Below, piece by piece: positions 25,718-33,803 of a DNA stretch of 36,074 nucleotides. Source of the DNA: Lachnospiraceae bacterium. Its GTDB lineage: Bacteria > Bacillota > Clostridia > Lachnospirales > Lachnospiraceae. Each line of letters starts with the position of its first letter. Positions within the stretch are counted from its first letter, which is position 1. Location: the NCBI GenBank assembly GCA_030526405.1, contig JAUNCZ010000032.1, forward strand, positions 1-36,074, written 5' to 3'. The notes under the pieces were generated by a model that saw nothing but the letters and a program-made list of their open reading frames with translations, was not told where the DNA came from and ran no database searches. The translations under genes and the position numbers were made by a program.

Positions 25718-27859
25718 TTACATCATTGGCTCCATCTCAAGTGCTGGATGACCTTTCTCTGTCAGGTATCCTACCAGCTCCTCTGGATCTGTTGTGATTG
25801 TCTCATCAGCGATCATATCAACAAAGTTGTCGATACCATACATCTCTTTAGCTGTCTTGTTCAGGTTGTCACGAACCTGCTCTTTCAGGTCTTTTGGAAG
25901 CCATACGATACGAGCAACTCCGCCCTCAGCCTTCATGAATTTCTTAGAAGCGATGAAGTGTTTTCCATGTCCCATGAATCCAGGAGTCTGAACACCACCA
26001 CCTGTCATAGAAGCCAGCTCAGAGAATGTCATTCCCAGTGGAGTTCCGCCTGTGTACTCACGGTTAGCGATACATACACCATTTGTGAATGGCTCGATAC
26101 CACAGATACACTCGAAGCATCCGCAGGATGTCATTGGTTTCTCCATGATGGAGTACAGGGATACATCTTCCAGAGCACCCTGAGAGAATTTACGAACTGC
26201 CTCGTTTACATCCTCGTACTCACCGATTCTCTCATCGATACATTTCTCTTTTGTAATCTTCTGGCATGGTCCAGCTGGATCCAGCTCGTTTGTTGCTTTT
26301 GCATCGAACCAGGAAACAGCACCGCAAAGTCCAAGACGCTCAGGTGTAACTACACATACGTGGCTTGGGGAGAATGCCTGACACATGATACAGCTGTAGT
26401 ATACATCTACTGCCTCATCTGTCATGGAAGCAAGTCTCTCATCACGTTTGTTAAAGGTTGGGATAGCAACCTCGTGACGGATCTTTGTACAATCCTCAGG
26501 AATTGTATAAACTTTAACCTGGCAACGGTCAACTACTGCATCAAACTCATTTTTGATCTGTGCGTAGAGAACCTCACCAATGTGACGTGCACGGAATCCA
26601 GCATCAAATGCCTCTTTGCTTACACGAACACGGATCATATCACGCTGTCCTGTATGCATTACACCCTCGATGCAGTTCATGTATGCATGGAATTTACGCT
26701 CAAATACTGGCTCGAAGTCAGCCTGCATGTTCTTGCCGGCAACCTCAACTACGTATGCGATCTGCTGTTTGCTTCCTACTGGCATCTCATCGAAATCAGG
26801 TCCGATAACCTCGATCTTATGATCCTCAACCTCGGACATCTCTTTCATCTGAACCAGCTCGCAGCAGTCTACACGAGAGCCGTCGAACTCAACCTGCATA
26901 TCACCTTTACGGATGATCTCACCCTCGAATGCAGATGCGAATGCAACTGGGATATCGATGTTTGTGATCTTGATCTTGATATCACGAGCCTCAAGAGAAG
27001 TTGCGTTGAATTTCTCAAGGTCAGGCTGTACGATCAGAGATTTTGGAACTTTGATGTTAACAGCTGCTGCTGTCTCAACATCGTTTGTTACTACTGGGAA
27101 TCCAAGAGCGATTGCACCAGCACCAGCTGCTACAACGATTGGGTTCAGAGCGCCAAGTGCGTTAACGAATGCAGGTACACGCTCGAAGGTGTATTTCATC
27201 AGTCCTGCAGCATCGCCTGGCTGGATGTTACCGAAGATCAGAGCCGCACGAACAGCTACAGATACAACGTGAACTACAGATGTAACGTCTTTTCCAAGAG
27301 GGATCACACGAACGTTAGCGCCTGTTTTGTATCCTTTCTCCATCAGCTGATCGATTACATCGCCAACCAGTGTTACCAGGATACCCTGTGACTGATAGCT
27401 CTTTACAAGAGCAACTGCATCATCTGCTGTAGGAGCTTTTCCAAGGATTACAGCTACACCTGGGATATCGCCTGTTACAAGCGGAACACCCAGCTCACGG
27501 ATGATGGCATCAGAGATATGTCCGGAACATGGAGCCTCGTATGGCTGTGCTCCGTCAATGTATTTCAGAGCCTCGATGAACTCTGCCTCAAGTGCTGTAG
27601 CAACACCGGAGTTGAATACGTCTGCAAGACGTTTGTTTCTTCCCTGAAGAGTTTTAACAACCTCAAAACCAGCTTTCATATCAGCAAGAGTTTTGATTTT
27701 TGTACCTGTTACTGCGTAGTAGCAAGGAAGGGCATAAGCAGTATCAGGAAAAGCAACAGCTTTGTCCTCGCCATATTTAGCGATCGCGTCATTGATTAAG
27801 CCTTCGGTAAGACCACAGACTGTGTCATTTCCGCTAAAAACAACATCAAATAAAGTCAT
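25718..27859 (-). CDS. acsB: Acetyl-CoA synthase (CODH/ACS alpha-type subunit)
   Basis: Builds acetyl-CoA from CO, the AcsCD-bound methyl group and CoA at the A-cluster. The 713-residue protein holds the [4Fe-4S] ligands C490, C493, C502 and C512 and the nickel-binding Cys-Gly-Cys C579/C581. The spacings (+3, +9, +10, +67) are identical to those of Moorella C506, C509, C518, C528 and C595. The N-terminal domain forming the CO-tunnel interface with AcsA is present, so this is the bacterial full-length type. GGAGG lies 7 bases before the ATG. It follows the nickel-inserting cooC/acsF gene by 24 bases. Confidence 0.97.
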   Translation of the reverse strand: MTLFDVVFSGNDTVCGLTEGLINDAIAKYGEDKAVAFPDTAYALPCYYAVTGTKIKTLADMKAGFEVVKTLQGRNKRLADVFNSGVATALEAEFIEALKYIDGAQPYEAPCSGHISDAIIRELGVPLVTGDIPGVAVILGKAPTADDAVALVKSYQSQGILVTLVGDVIDQLMEKGYKTGANVRVIPLGKDVTSVVHVVSVAVRAALIFGNIQPGDAAGLMKYTFERVPAFVNALGALNPIVVAAGAGAIALGFPVVTNDVETAAAVNIKVPKSLIVQPDLEKFNATSLEARDIKIKITNIDIPVAFASAFEGEIIRKGDMQVEFDGSRVDCCELVQMKEMSEVEDHKIEVIGPDFDEMPVGSKQQIAYVVEVAGKNMQADFEPVFERKFHAYMNCIEGVMHTGQRDMIRVRVSKEAFDAGFRARHIGEVLYAQIKNEFDAVVDRCQVKVYTIPEDCTKIRHEVAIPTFNKRDERLASMTDEAVDVYYSCIMCQAFSPSHVCVVTPERLGLCGAVSWFDAKATNELDPAGPCQKITKEKCIDERIGEYEDVNEAVRKFSQGALEDVSLYSIMEKPMTSCGCFECICGIEPFTNGVCIANREYTGGTPLGMTFSELASMTGGGVQTPGFMGHGKHFIASKKFMKAEGGVARIVWLPKDLKEQVRDNLNKTAKEMYGIDNFVDMIADETITTDPEELVGYLTEKGHPALEMEPMM

Positions 27860-27883
27860 CTTTTACCTCCATATATCTATGAA

Positions 27884-28657
27884 TTAAAGTGTCTGTCTGT
27901 TATCAATCTTCTCCTTGATGATCTGGATCTCTTCGATCAGCTTATTGCTGTAATCGAAGGGGGAGCTGCCCTGACGGTCAGCATCGATCACCTCAGAGTT
28001 GTAATGGATAAAGCCAAGGAGATCCTCAGCAGGGATTCTGGACTTGATAAATTCTTCGTCCTCCTCACCGCGAACCTTGTTGGCAACCACACCAACCTTT
28101 TTCACTCCCAGTCCCTCTGCAAGACGTTTTACATTCTTGTAGGTCTGGATGCTTCTTGCACCAGGCTCGATCACCACGATGAACTGGTCCATTCCGGCTG
28201 TGGTGCCTCTGCCCAGATGTTCCAGGCCGGCCTCCATATCCAGAACCACCACATCCGATGAACGGAGCATCAGGTGGCTGATGATTCGTTTCAGCATCAC
28301 ATGCTCCGGACAGACACAGCCGGAATTGGCTGTATCCACAGTTCCCAGAACAAGGAGCTTCACTCCATTACATGTTTTGGCGTAGGTATCCGGGATGTCA
28401 TCCACTCTGGGATTCATGACGAACACCTTATTGAACTCGTCCGCCCCGGTGCGTTCCTCTACCAGTTTGCGCATCTTAGTGATTGGTACGATCTGATCCA
28501 GCTCCTCCTCGGAAAATCCAAGGGCCAGACCAAGATTTGCATCCGGATCCGCATCAGCGGCCAGTACATTTTTCCCTTCATTAGCATACATTCTGGCAAG
28601 TGTTGCAGCAAAAGTTGTCTTTCCAACTCCGCCCTTACCGGTTACTGCGATCTTCAT
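27884..28657 (-). CDS. cooC: CooC/AcsF-type nickel-insertion ATPase, first copy
   Basis: A 257-residue MinD/ParA-type P-loop ATPase that matures CODH or ACS. The deviant Walker A is GKGGVGKTT (residues 7-15), the Walker B region VVVLDMEAG near 135, and the dimer-interface metal motif C114-V-C116. It lies between acsA and acsB, the position of AcsF in Moorella, so loading nickel into the A-cluster of AcsB is the likelier job. It differs substantially from the second copy at 30846-31616. The name acsF is equally reasonable. Confidence 0.93.
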   Translation of the reverse strand: MKIAVTGKGGVGKTTFAATLARMYANEGKNVLAADADPDANLGLALGFSEEELDQIVPITKMRKLVEERTGADEFNKVFVMNPRVDDIPDTYAKTCNGVKLLVLGTVDTANSGCVCPEHVMLKRIISHLMLRSSDVVVLDMEAGLEHLGRGTTAGMDQFIVVIEPGARSIQTYKNVKRLAEGLGVKKVGVVANKVRGEEDEEFIKSRIPAEDLLGFIHYNSEVIDADRQGSSPFDYSNKLIEEIQIIKEKIDNRQTL

Positions 28658-28689
28658 AGTTCAATCACCTCATATAGTTATTTTTGCAG

Positions 28690-28715
28690 CCGACCGGAGA
28701 GGCACTCCGGTACGG
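28690..28715 (-). other. Intercistronic hairpin between acsA and cooC
   Basis: ACCGGAG and CTCCGGT form a 7-pair stem with a 5-base loop, extendable by CCG/CGG across a bulge. No T-tract follows. It lies in the 88-base gap after acsA. Confidence 0.55.
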
Positions 28716-28745
28716 TGCAACTTTCAATTTATTTCAGAAATCAGA

Positions 28746-30638
28746 TTAGATTCCAAGGGCCTCACGTTTAGCCTCGATGCAAGCGATCATATCCTCGCAA
28801 AGTTTGTCGAGATCTTTCTCAACGTGGTAAGCAGCTCCAACAATGTCACGAAGACCATTTGTCAGGATATCAACAACCTCAGAAGATCCGGATACGTATG
28901 GATCTACGCCAAGGAATGTCTCGATACCTGTAGCCACTACGTAGTTACCGATGGAAACAGCTTTCTCAGACATGTACTCTGGAGCACATCCTACTACTGG
29001 AAGCTGATCGATTCTCAGACCGGAATCTTTAGACAGCTCAGCAGCCAGAATCATCATACGGGAGATATCTACACAGGATCCCATGTGGAGTACTGGTGGG
29101 ATATCAGCCAGCTCACATACACGTTTCAGACCAGCACCGCAAAGGTCTTTAGCTGCTTTGTCCATCAGACCAGCTCTTGCAGCTGCCTGAGCACCACAAC
29201 CTGTTGTGATGATGATGATATCGTTAGCGATGAGTTTCTTCATCAGCTCAACGTGCAGGTAGTCAGGACGGATCTTAGGATTGTTACATCCAACGAGAGC
29301 AACAGCACCACGGAGAACACCGGATGTTACACACTCAAGGAGAGGTTTGGTTGTTCCTGTAACATCAACCTGAGAGTTTGTAACGCCATCCAGAGTTTTA
29401 ACGATGGACTCAACAGAATATCCAACTGTAGCTTTCTGAACGATGTCAGGAATGTGGATCAGCTCTGGTTTTCTGTTCTTGAAGTTGTCAATAGCCTCTG
29501 TAACGATTGTTTTTGCTACATCCAGAGCGTTGCCTGGCTCAAATCTGATGAACTCAGACAGTGGCTGCTGGCAGATTGGGTTAGTTGTAAAGTATTTTGT
29601 ATGGAAGCACTGAGTCAGAGGTCCAAGTGCAGGGAAGATACACTGTACGTCTACAACGATCGCCTCACAGGCACCTGTCAGTACAACGTTCTCCTGCTGC
29701 AGGAAGTTACCAACCATAGGAACTGCTTTACGCATTGTTACCTCGTTACCTGTACAGCAGATACCGGAAACGATGATTCCTTTTGCTCCAACGGATTTAG
29801 CTCTTGCGATCATCTCTGGATCATCAGCGAAGTCACAAACAAACTCAGACAGTGACGGATCATGTCCATGAACAACGATGTTTACATAATCAGCTTTCAT
29901 TACGCCGAAGTTTGCTGTTGTGTCAGTTGGTTTTGGAGTTCCGAACATAACATCAGAGAACTCTGTTCCTGTCATGGAACCGCCCCATCCATCAGCAAGA
30001 CCCATACGAAGAGCCTGACGGATCAGTGGTTCTGGTTTGGAAGAGTTACCCATATGGGTCATATGCATACAGGTGGAAACCTCACGGTCTACTGCACGAG
30101 GAGCAATGCCCTCATCGATCCACAGTTTCTGCAGATACTCTGGTGCTCTCTTGATCCAGTTCTGGTATCCACGAACTTTTCCGTACTCCATAGCAGCCAT
30201 CTCAGCAACCTCATGAGCCAGATCGTAGATATCTTTGCCCTCTGTCTCAACATCCCACTCTTTTGCGATGCGGATCAGTTTCTCAGGATCAGCAACCTTG
30301 AATGGTCCTTCTGGTTTTGCAGCCATCAGCTCGAAGCAGATCTCACGTCCGTGATCGGAATGAGTAGCTCCACCACCTGCTGTAAATCTTACGAAGTTAC
30401 GAGCAACGATTCCGTGAGCGTCACATCCACAGATTCCTCTTGGAGCTTTTGGTGTCACACGGCAAGGTCCCATAGTACAGATACGGCAGCAGATACCCTG
30501 CTCACCGAACTTACAATGTGGAGTCTGATTTTTTACACGTACCTGCCAGGTATCAGCTCCAACTTTGGCAGCAGTTTCCAGCAGTCGCTCGGTAGCCGCT
30601 TCCATCTCTTCGATGCTTGTCAGTTTGAATTCACTCAT
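28746..30638 (-). CDS. acsA: Carbon monoxide dehydrogenase catalytic subunit (CODH/ACS beta-type)
   Basis: Reduces CO2 to CO at the Ni-Fe-S C-cluster, passing CO through a tunnel to AcsB. The 630-residue protein has the cysteine-rich N-terminal stretch for the B- and D-clusters (CCRICTMGPCR and ICGCDAHG, residues about 50-80). C-cluster segments follow: HGHDPSLSE, SGICCTGNEV, and later VGCNNPKI, TTGCGAQ and HMGSCVDISR. The start is ATG 30638, 7 bases after AAGGAGG. Upstream lies a 207-base gap with structured sequence but no convincing promoter, so it is probably co-transcribed from 32355. Confidence 0.96.
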   Translation of the reverse strand: MSEFKLTSIEEMEAATERLLETAAKVGADTWQVRVKNQTPHCKFGEQGICCRICTMGPCRVTPKAPRGICGCDAHGIVARNFVRFTAGGGATHSDHGREICFELMAAKPEGPFKVADPEKLIRIAKEWDVETEGKDIYDLAHEVAEMAAMEYGKVRGYQNWIKRAPEYLQKLWIDEGIAPRAVDREVSTCMHMTHMGNSSKPEPLIRQALRMGLADGWGGSMTGTEFSDVMFGTPKPTDTTANFGVMKADYVNIVVHGHDPSLSEFVCDFADDPEMIARAKSVGAKGIIVSGICCTGNEVTMRKAVPMVGNFLQQENVVLTGACEAIVVDVQCIFPALGPLTQCFHTKYFTTNPICQQPLSEFIRFEPGNALDVAKTIVTEAIDNFKNRKPELIHIPDIVQKATVGYSVESIVKTLDGVTNSQVDVTGTTKPLLECVTSGVLRGAVALVGCNNPKIRPDYLHVELMKKLIANDIIIITTGCGAQAAARAGLMDKAAKDLCGAGLKRVCELADIPPVLHMGSCVDISRMMILAAELSKDSGLRIDQLPVVGCAPEYMSEKAVSIGNYVVATGIETFLGVDPYVSGSSEVVDILTNGLRDIVGAAYHVEKDLDKLCEDMIACIEAKREALGI

Positions 30639-30734
30639 CAATTTTCCTCCTTAGCTTATAGATTAGTTTTTTCCGTATTGCTCCTTACGGTTTTGCACTA
30701 ATTAACCCATCTCATCAGACGGGATAAAGAGTAG

Positions 30735-30772
30735 GTTTATTTTTTTACCTGCCCTGCGGCAGAATAAAAAAC
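30735..30772 (-). other. Long AT-armed hairpin upstream of acsA
   Basis: CTGCC and GGCAG flank a 4-base loop, and adjacent runs of T and A extend the stem imperfectly. It lies in the 207-base gap between cooC and acsA and lacks the geometry of a terminator. Confidence 0.5.
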
Positions 30773-30845
30773 AAGGCTTATAACCACAATATCCTATACA
30801 CAATTCCGGATAACTTCTGTCATCCGATACACTCATACATGCAGA

Positions 30846-31616
30846 TCAGAGACCCAGTTTCTCAACAATTCCCTTCAGGGCTGCTCTCACCGGGGAATCT
30901 GCAGGAAGATTTACTGTCGGGGTTCCGTCACAGTCATACTGGTAAACCAGTTCATCCTGTGGAACGATTCCCAGAAGATCGAGACCCTGCTTTTCGATCT
31001 CTTCTCTTGTACCGTCGTTGATCTGGCCGTTAGGGGCTCTGTTGATGATCAGGCCGATCTTCTTCGGATGCATATCGCATTCTGCGATCAGCTCCTTGAT
31101 TCTTCCAGCGGCCTGTACACCTCTTCTGGAACAGTCACTTACCAGAATGGCAATTTCCATTCCCGGAAGCACGCCTCGGCTGATATGCTCCATACCTGCC
31201 TCGTTATCAACAACAATATATGGATAGCTGCCCTGCAGCTTCTGAAGCTGTGACTGCAGCAGACCATTCACAAAACAATAACATCCTTTTCCCTGAGTTC
31301 TTCCCATTACCAGAAGATCAAAGTCGTCATCCTCGATCAGCGCTCTTGTAAACTGAATCTCAGTATAATCTGCCTTTGACATTCCCGGAGGAATCGGATT
31401 ATTCAGACTCATCTCTGCTCTTGCGATCTCCTCACGAACATCGCCCAGAGTTTTTTCAACCTCAACGCCGAGTACCTCATTCAGATTCGAATTCGCATCG
31501 GCATCAACTGCAAGAATTGGTCCCTTGCCTGTCTCACCCAGATACTGGATCAGCAGACCGGTCAGCGTTGTTTTACCAACACCACCCTTTCCTGCAACTG
31601 CAATTACTTTTGCCAT
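30846..31616 (-). CDS. cooC: CooC-type nickel-insertion ATPase, second copy
   Basis: A 256-residue P-loop ATPase with Walker A GKGGVGKTT (residues 9-17) and the metal-binding C112-Y-C114. VVDNEAGMEH near 135 is typical for CooC. Residues around the CxC (QGKGCYCFVN) match CooC proteins that serve CODH, so it probably loads nickel into AcsA. The start at 31616 follows AGGAGG by 8 bases; an in-frame TTG one codon earlier is less likely. It is 28 bases after cooT. Confidence 0.93.
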   Translation of the reverse strand: MAKVIAVAGKGGVGKTTLTGLLIQYLGETGKGPILAVDADANSNLNEVLGVEVEKTLGDVREEIARAEMSLNNPIPPGMSKADYTEIQFTRALIEDDDFDLLVMGRTQGKGCYCFVNGLLQSQLQKLQGSYPYIVVDNEAGMEHISRGVLPGMEIAILVSDCSRRGVQAAGRIKELIAECDMHPKKIGLIINRAPNGQINDGTREEIEKQGLDLLGIVPQDELVYQYDCDGTPTVNLPADSPVRAALKGIVEKLGL

Positions 31617-31644
31617 CAAAAGTGCCTCCTGTTACTAGTGTTTA

Positions 31645-31827
31645 TTACTCACAGCTCAGCTTTACGACGCTGTTTCCAAGGTCCACCATAAGGATTTTTC
31701 CCTGGATCTTTGTCACATCACCGAACAGATCCTGAATCAATACGAACTCGCCGTCCACCTCGATCTTGGATACATTTCTCATGATGACTGTGTCATCACT
31801 GCTTTTGTATACGGTTGCAAGACACAT
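31645..31827 (-). CDS. cooT: CooT-family nickel-binding protein
   Basis: A 60-residue beta-rich small protein beginning MCLATVY. The CooT family binds nickel through the cysteine right after the initiator methionine (Cys2) and helps CODH maturation. The beta-strand pattern, VDGEFVLIQDLFGD and the C-terminal VDLGNSVVKLSC fit the family. A second cysteine near the C-terminus is unusual or incidental. GGAGG lies 7 bases before the ATG, inside the end of the preceding gene. Two bases separate it from the His-rich gene, so the pair is tightly coupled. Confidence 0.85.
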   Translation of the reverse strand: MCLATVYKSSDDTVIMRNVSKIEVDGEFVLIQDLFGDVTKIQGKILMVDLGNSVVKLSCE

Positions 31828-31829
31828 AT

Positions 31830-32276
31830 TCAGTCCTCCTTCAGCTGTTCTTTCACAAGAGTAAGGGCAAGACTGAGTCTCAGATTACCCTTCTGGAAGT
31901 CAGCAACGCCATCTCTGATCTGCTTTGCAGCATCTGTAAGACCCTGTTCCTCCAGCTTGGCTGCCATCTGATCAAGCTCTGCCGCATGCTGCTCATTATG
32001 ATTTTTCATATACTCCAGCAGCATTACAGTCTCATTCCTGCATTTATCAGCGGAAGCACATTCACCGTGGCAATGATGCTCATGACAGTGACCGTCAGTT
32101 CCATGCTCATGTCCGTGTGCATGACTGTGATCATGCTCATGCCCCTCCTCATGGCTATGAGGATGCTCGTGGCAGTGACCGTCATGGGTATGCTCATGGG
32201 TGTGAACCTCATGTCCATGCTCATGACCTGCGCCGTGAGGCACAAGATTTCCATTATCATCATAAATCAAATGCAT
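31830..32276 (-). CDS. Histidine-rich nickel-chaperone candidate (CooJ-like role)
   Basis: A 148-residue cytoplasmic protein in two parts. Residues 1-75 hold 26 histidines, mostly in HEH, HSH and HDH repeats with acidic residues, plus CHEH and HHCHGEC units that could use cysteine. Residues 80-148 are predicted to be helical (LLEYMKNHNEQHAAELDQM and onward), perhaps a dimerising coiled coil. CooJ of Rhodospirillum rubrum also joins a His-rich tail to a coiled coil, but there the tail is C-terminal; here the order is reversed and no homology is claimed. It heads the CODH/ACS operon, directly before cooT. The start at 32276 is 7 bases after GGAG; an ATG two codons earlier is too close. Confidence 0.8.
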   Translation of the reverse strand: MHLIYDDNGNLVPHGAGHEHGHEVHTHEHTHDGHCHEHPHSHEEGHEHDHSHAHGHEHGTDGHCHEHHCHGECASADKCRNETVMLLEYMKNHNEQHAAELDQMAAKLEEQGLTDAAKQIRDGVADFQKGNLRLSLALTLVKEQLKED

Positions 32277-32295
32277 ACTCATTCTCCTTATCGTT

Positions 32296-32310
32296 ATTCC
32301 AGATTGGAAT
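32296..32310. promoter_or_regulatory. Palindrome in the CODH/ACS operon leader
   Basis: ATTCCA-GAT-TGGAAT lies between the transcript start and the ribosome site of the His-rich gene. It could be an operator or a small leader hairpin. It does not match the NikR box. Confidence 0.4.
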
Positions 32311-32354
32311 CAAACATACCAATATAGAATGACATACTTTTATCAATTATTGTT

Positions 32355-32383
32355 ATTATAACCTATAAATCGAGTTAAATCAA
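32355..32383 (-). promoter_or_regulatory. Promoter of the CODH/ACS operon
   Basis: Minus strand TTGATT (32378-32383), 17-base spacer, TATAAT (32355-32360). The predicted transcript starts near 32348, giving a leader of about 70 bases. It is the only strong promoter found ahead of the nine genes ending at 22255. Confidence 0.8.
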
Positions 32384-32483
32384 GCAAAAGCATGTAAAGT
32401 TCTATGCATATTTCTGCCTTTTACTATGTACAATTGTACTTTTATTAGGTACTTTTAACAAGCCCTTTATTGTTGTCCATTTT

Positions 32484-33803
32484 TTAACAATCCCTGGCTT
32501 TTTCCGCAAACAGACACACATCCCGCAGGGGAACACCGGCATTTCTGGCAGCCTTCTCTGCATCTCTGTATTCCACATAAACTCTCGGCTGCTGCTCTCC
32601 CGGTATTCTGCAGCGCTTCACACCCACAGGTCCCCAGGGCGTCTCCACCTCCCCAAAGGATCGTTCCAGAACACTCCTCTCCATCAGAGTTCCTCTGATT
32701 CCGATGGTGGTGGTTTCCCTGAACAGGATCCTCTCCATCTGTTCTCTCTTATCCAGATCACAGATCACAGTAATCTCCACCGCCGGTCGGTTTTTTTTCA
32801 TATAAACAGGTGTGTAATGAACATCTCTGGCTCCGGCCTCCAGAAGCAGTTCCATCACATACCCCAGAACCTCTCCAGTGCAGTCATCCACATCTGTTTC
32901 CATTTTCCAGATCCTGTCTCTTTCGATTCCGTTCCCTGAGGCTGCATTTTCCCGGATCAGCATTGCCCGGAGAAAACCTGGGGTTTCGTAGTTTCGCTTT
33001 CCGGCTCCAAGACCGATTCTCTCTATAATATAGTGTTCCGGCAGCTGCTCCCCGGTACGGATGGCTGCTGCAATGGCTGCACCGGTGGGAGTGATCAGCT
33101 CGCCTCTGACCCCGGATCTCCGAAGGGGAAGCCCCCAGGCAGCAGCGATATTGGAAACTGCCGGTACAGGAACCGGAAGGATTCCATGCTGGCACCGGAT
33201 CGTACCGCAACCCTCCGTCAGTTCCGGAATATAGACCCTGTCCAGATCAAGATCATCCAGGCAGATGGCAGCGGCTGCAATATCCAGAATGGAATCGATG
33301 GCCCCCACCTCATGAAAATGCACCTGTTCCACAGGAACACCGTGGGCCTTTGCCTCCGCCTCTGCCAGAATCAGAAATATCCTTCTGGCATACTCATATG
33401 CCCGCTCCGACATCGCACTGTTCCGCAGAAGCTCCAGAATTTCCGGAAGTCCCCTGTCCTCATGAGGATGTGCGCCCCCACAATGATGTCCATGGGAGTG
33501 TTCCTCTCCGTGATGATGACCATGGGACTGCTCTCCTCCGTGATGGTGGCCCTGTTCGTGGCCATGGAGGTATTCCATATCATGATCGTGATTCTCATGA
33601 ATTTCATCCAGTTTTACCAGAAAATCGCACACATCCAGCCCGGACTTTTTCACCCGGCTGATTACAATCTCTGCACCCTTCACCGGAATACTCTCCAGAA
33701 CTTTTTTCAGCTTTTCCTGATCAGCTCCCAGGTCCAGCAGAGCTGCCACAAACATATCACCACTGATTCCCGATTCGCATTCCAGGTACAATGCTCTACT
33801 CAT
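32484..33803 (-). CDS. larC: Nickel pincer cofactor biosynthesis protein LarC
   Basis: Inserts nickel into the bis-thiocarboxylated pyridinium precursor to finish the nickel-pincer nucleotide used by lactate racemase-type enzymes. The 439-residue protein opens with ALYLECESGISGDM. A His-rich insert at about residues 70-118 holds 18 histidines, followed by VHFHEVGAIDSILDI near 165 and ITPTGAAI near 240. The C-terminal half includes METDVDDCTGE. In Lactobacillus plantarum larC is split and joined by frameshifting; here it is one continuous frame. It overlaps the end of larB by 8 bases; the ATG at 33803 is 8 bases from GGGAGG. Confidence 0.94.
   Translation of the reverse strand: MSRALYLECESGISGDMFVAALLDLGADQEKLKKVLESIPVKGAEIVISRVKKSGLDVCDFLVKLDEIHENHDHDMEYLHGHEQGHHHGGEQSHGHHHGEEHSHGHHCGGAHPHEDRGLPEILELLRNSAMSERAYEYARRIFLILAEAEAKAHGVPVEQVHFHEVGAIDSILDIAAAAICLDDLDLDRVYIPELTEGCGTIRCQHGILPVPVPAVSNIAAAWGLPLRRSGVRGELITPTGAAIAAAIRTGEQLPEHYIIERIGLGAGKRNYETPGFLRAMLIRENAASGNGIERDRIWKMETDVDDCTGEVLGYVMELLLEAGARDVHYTPVYMKKNRPAVEITVICDLDKREQMERILFRETTTIGIRGTLMERSVLERSFGEVETPWGPVGVKRCRIPGEQQPRVYVEYRDAEKAARNAGVPLRDVCLFAEKARDC

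Noticed and set aside
25694..27391. A 565-codon open frame on the plus strand opposite acsB, and similar long antisense frames opposite etfA, thl, fprA and acsA
   Set aside because: They are produced by the strongly biased codon use of the true minus-strand genes. Their translations are rich in Cys, Ser and His, have no domain, and lack ribosome sites.
33470..33600. Tandem repeat-like tract inside larC
   Set aside because: It encodes the His-rich LarC insert; HGHHHG units with biased His and Gly codons give the repetitive look.
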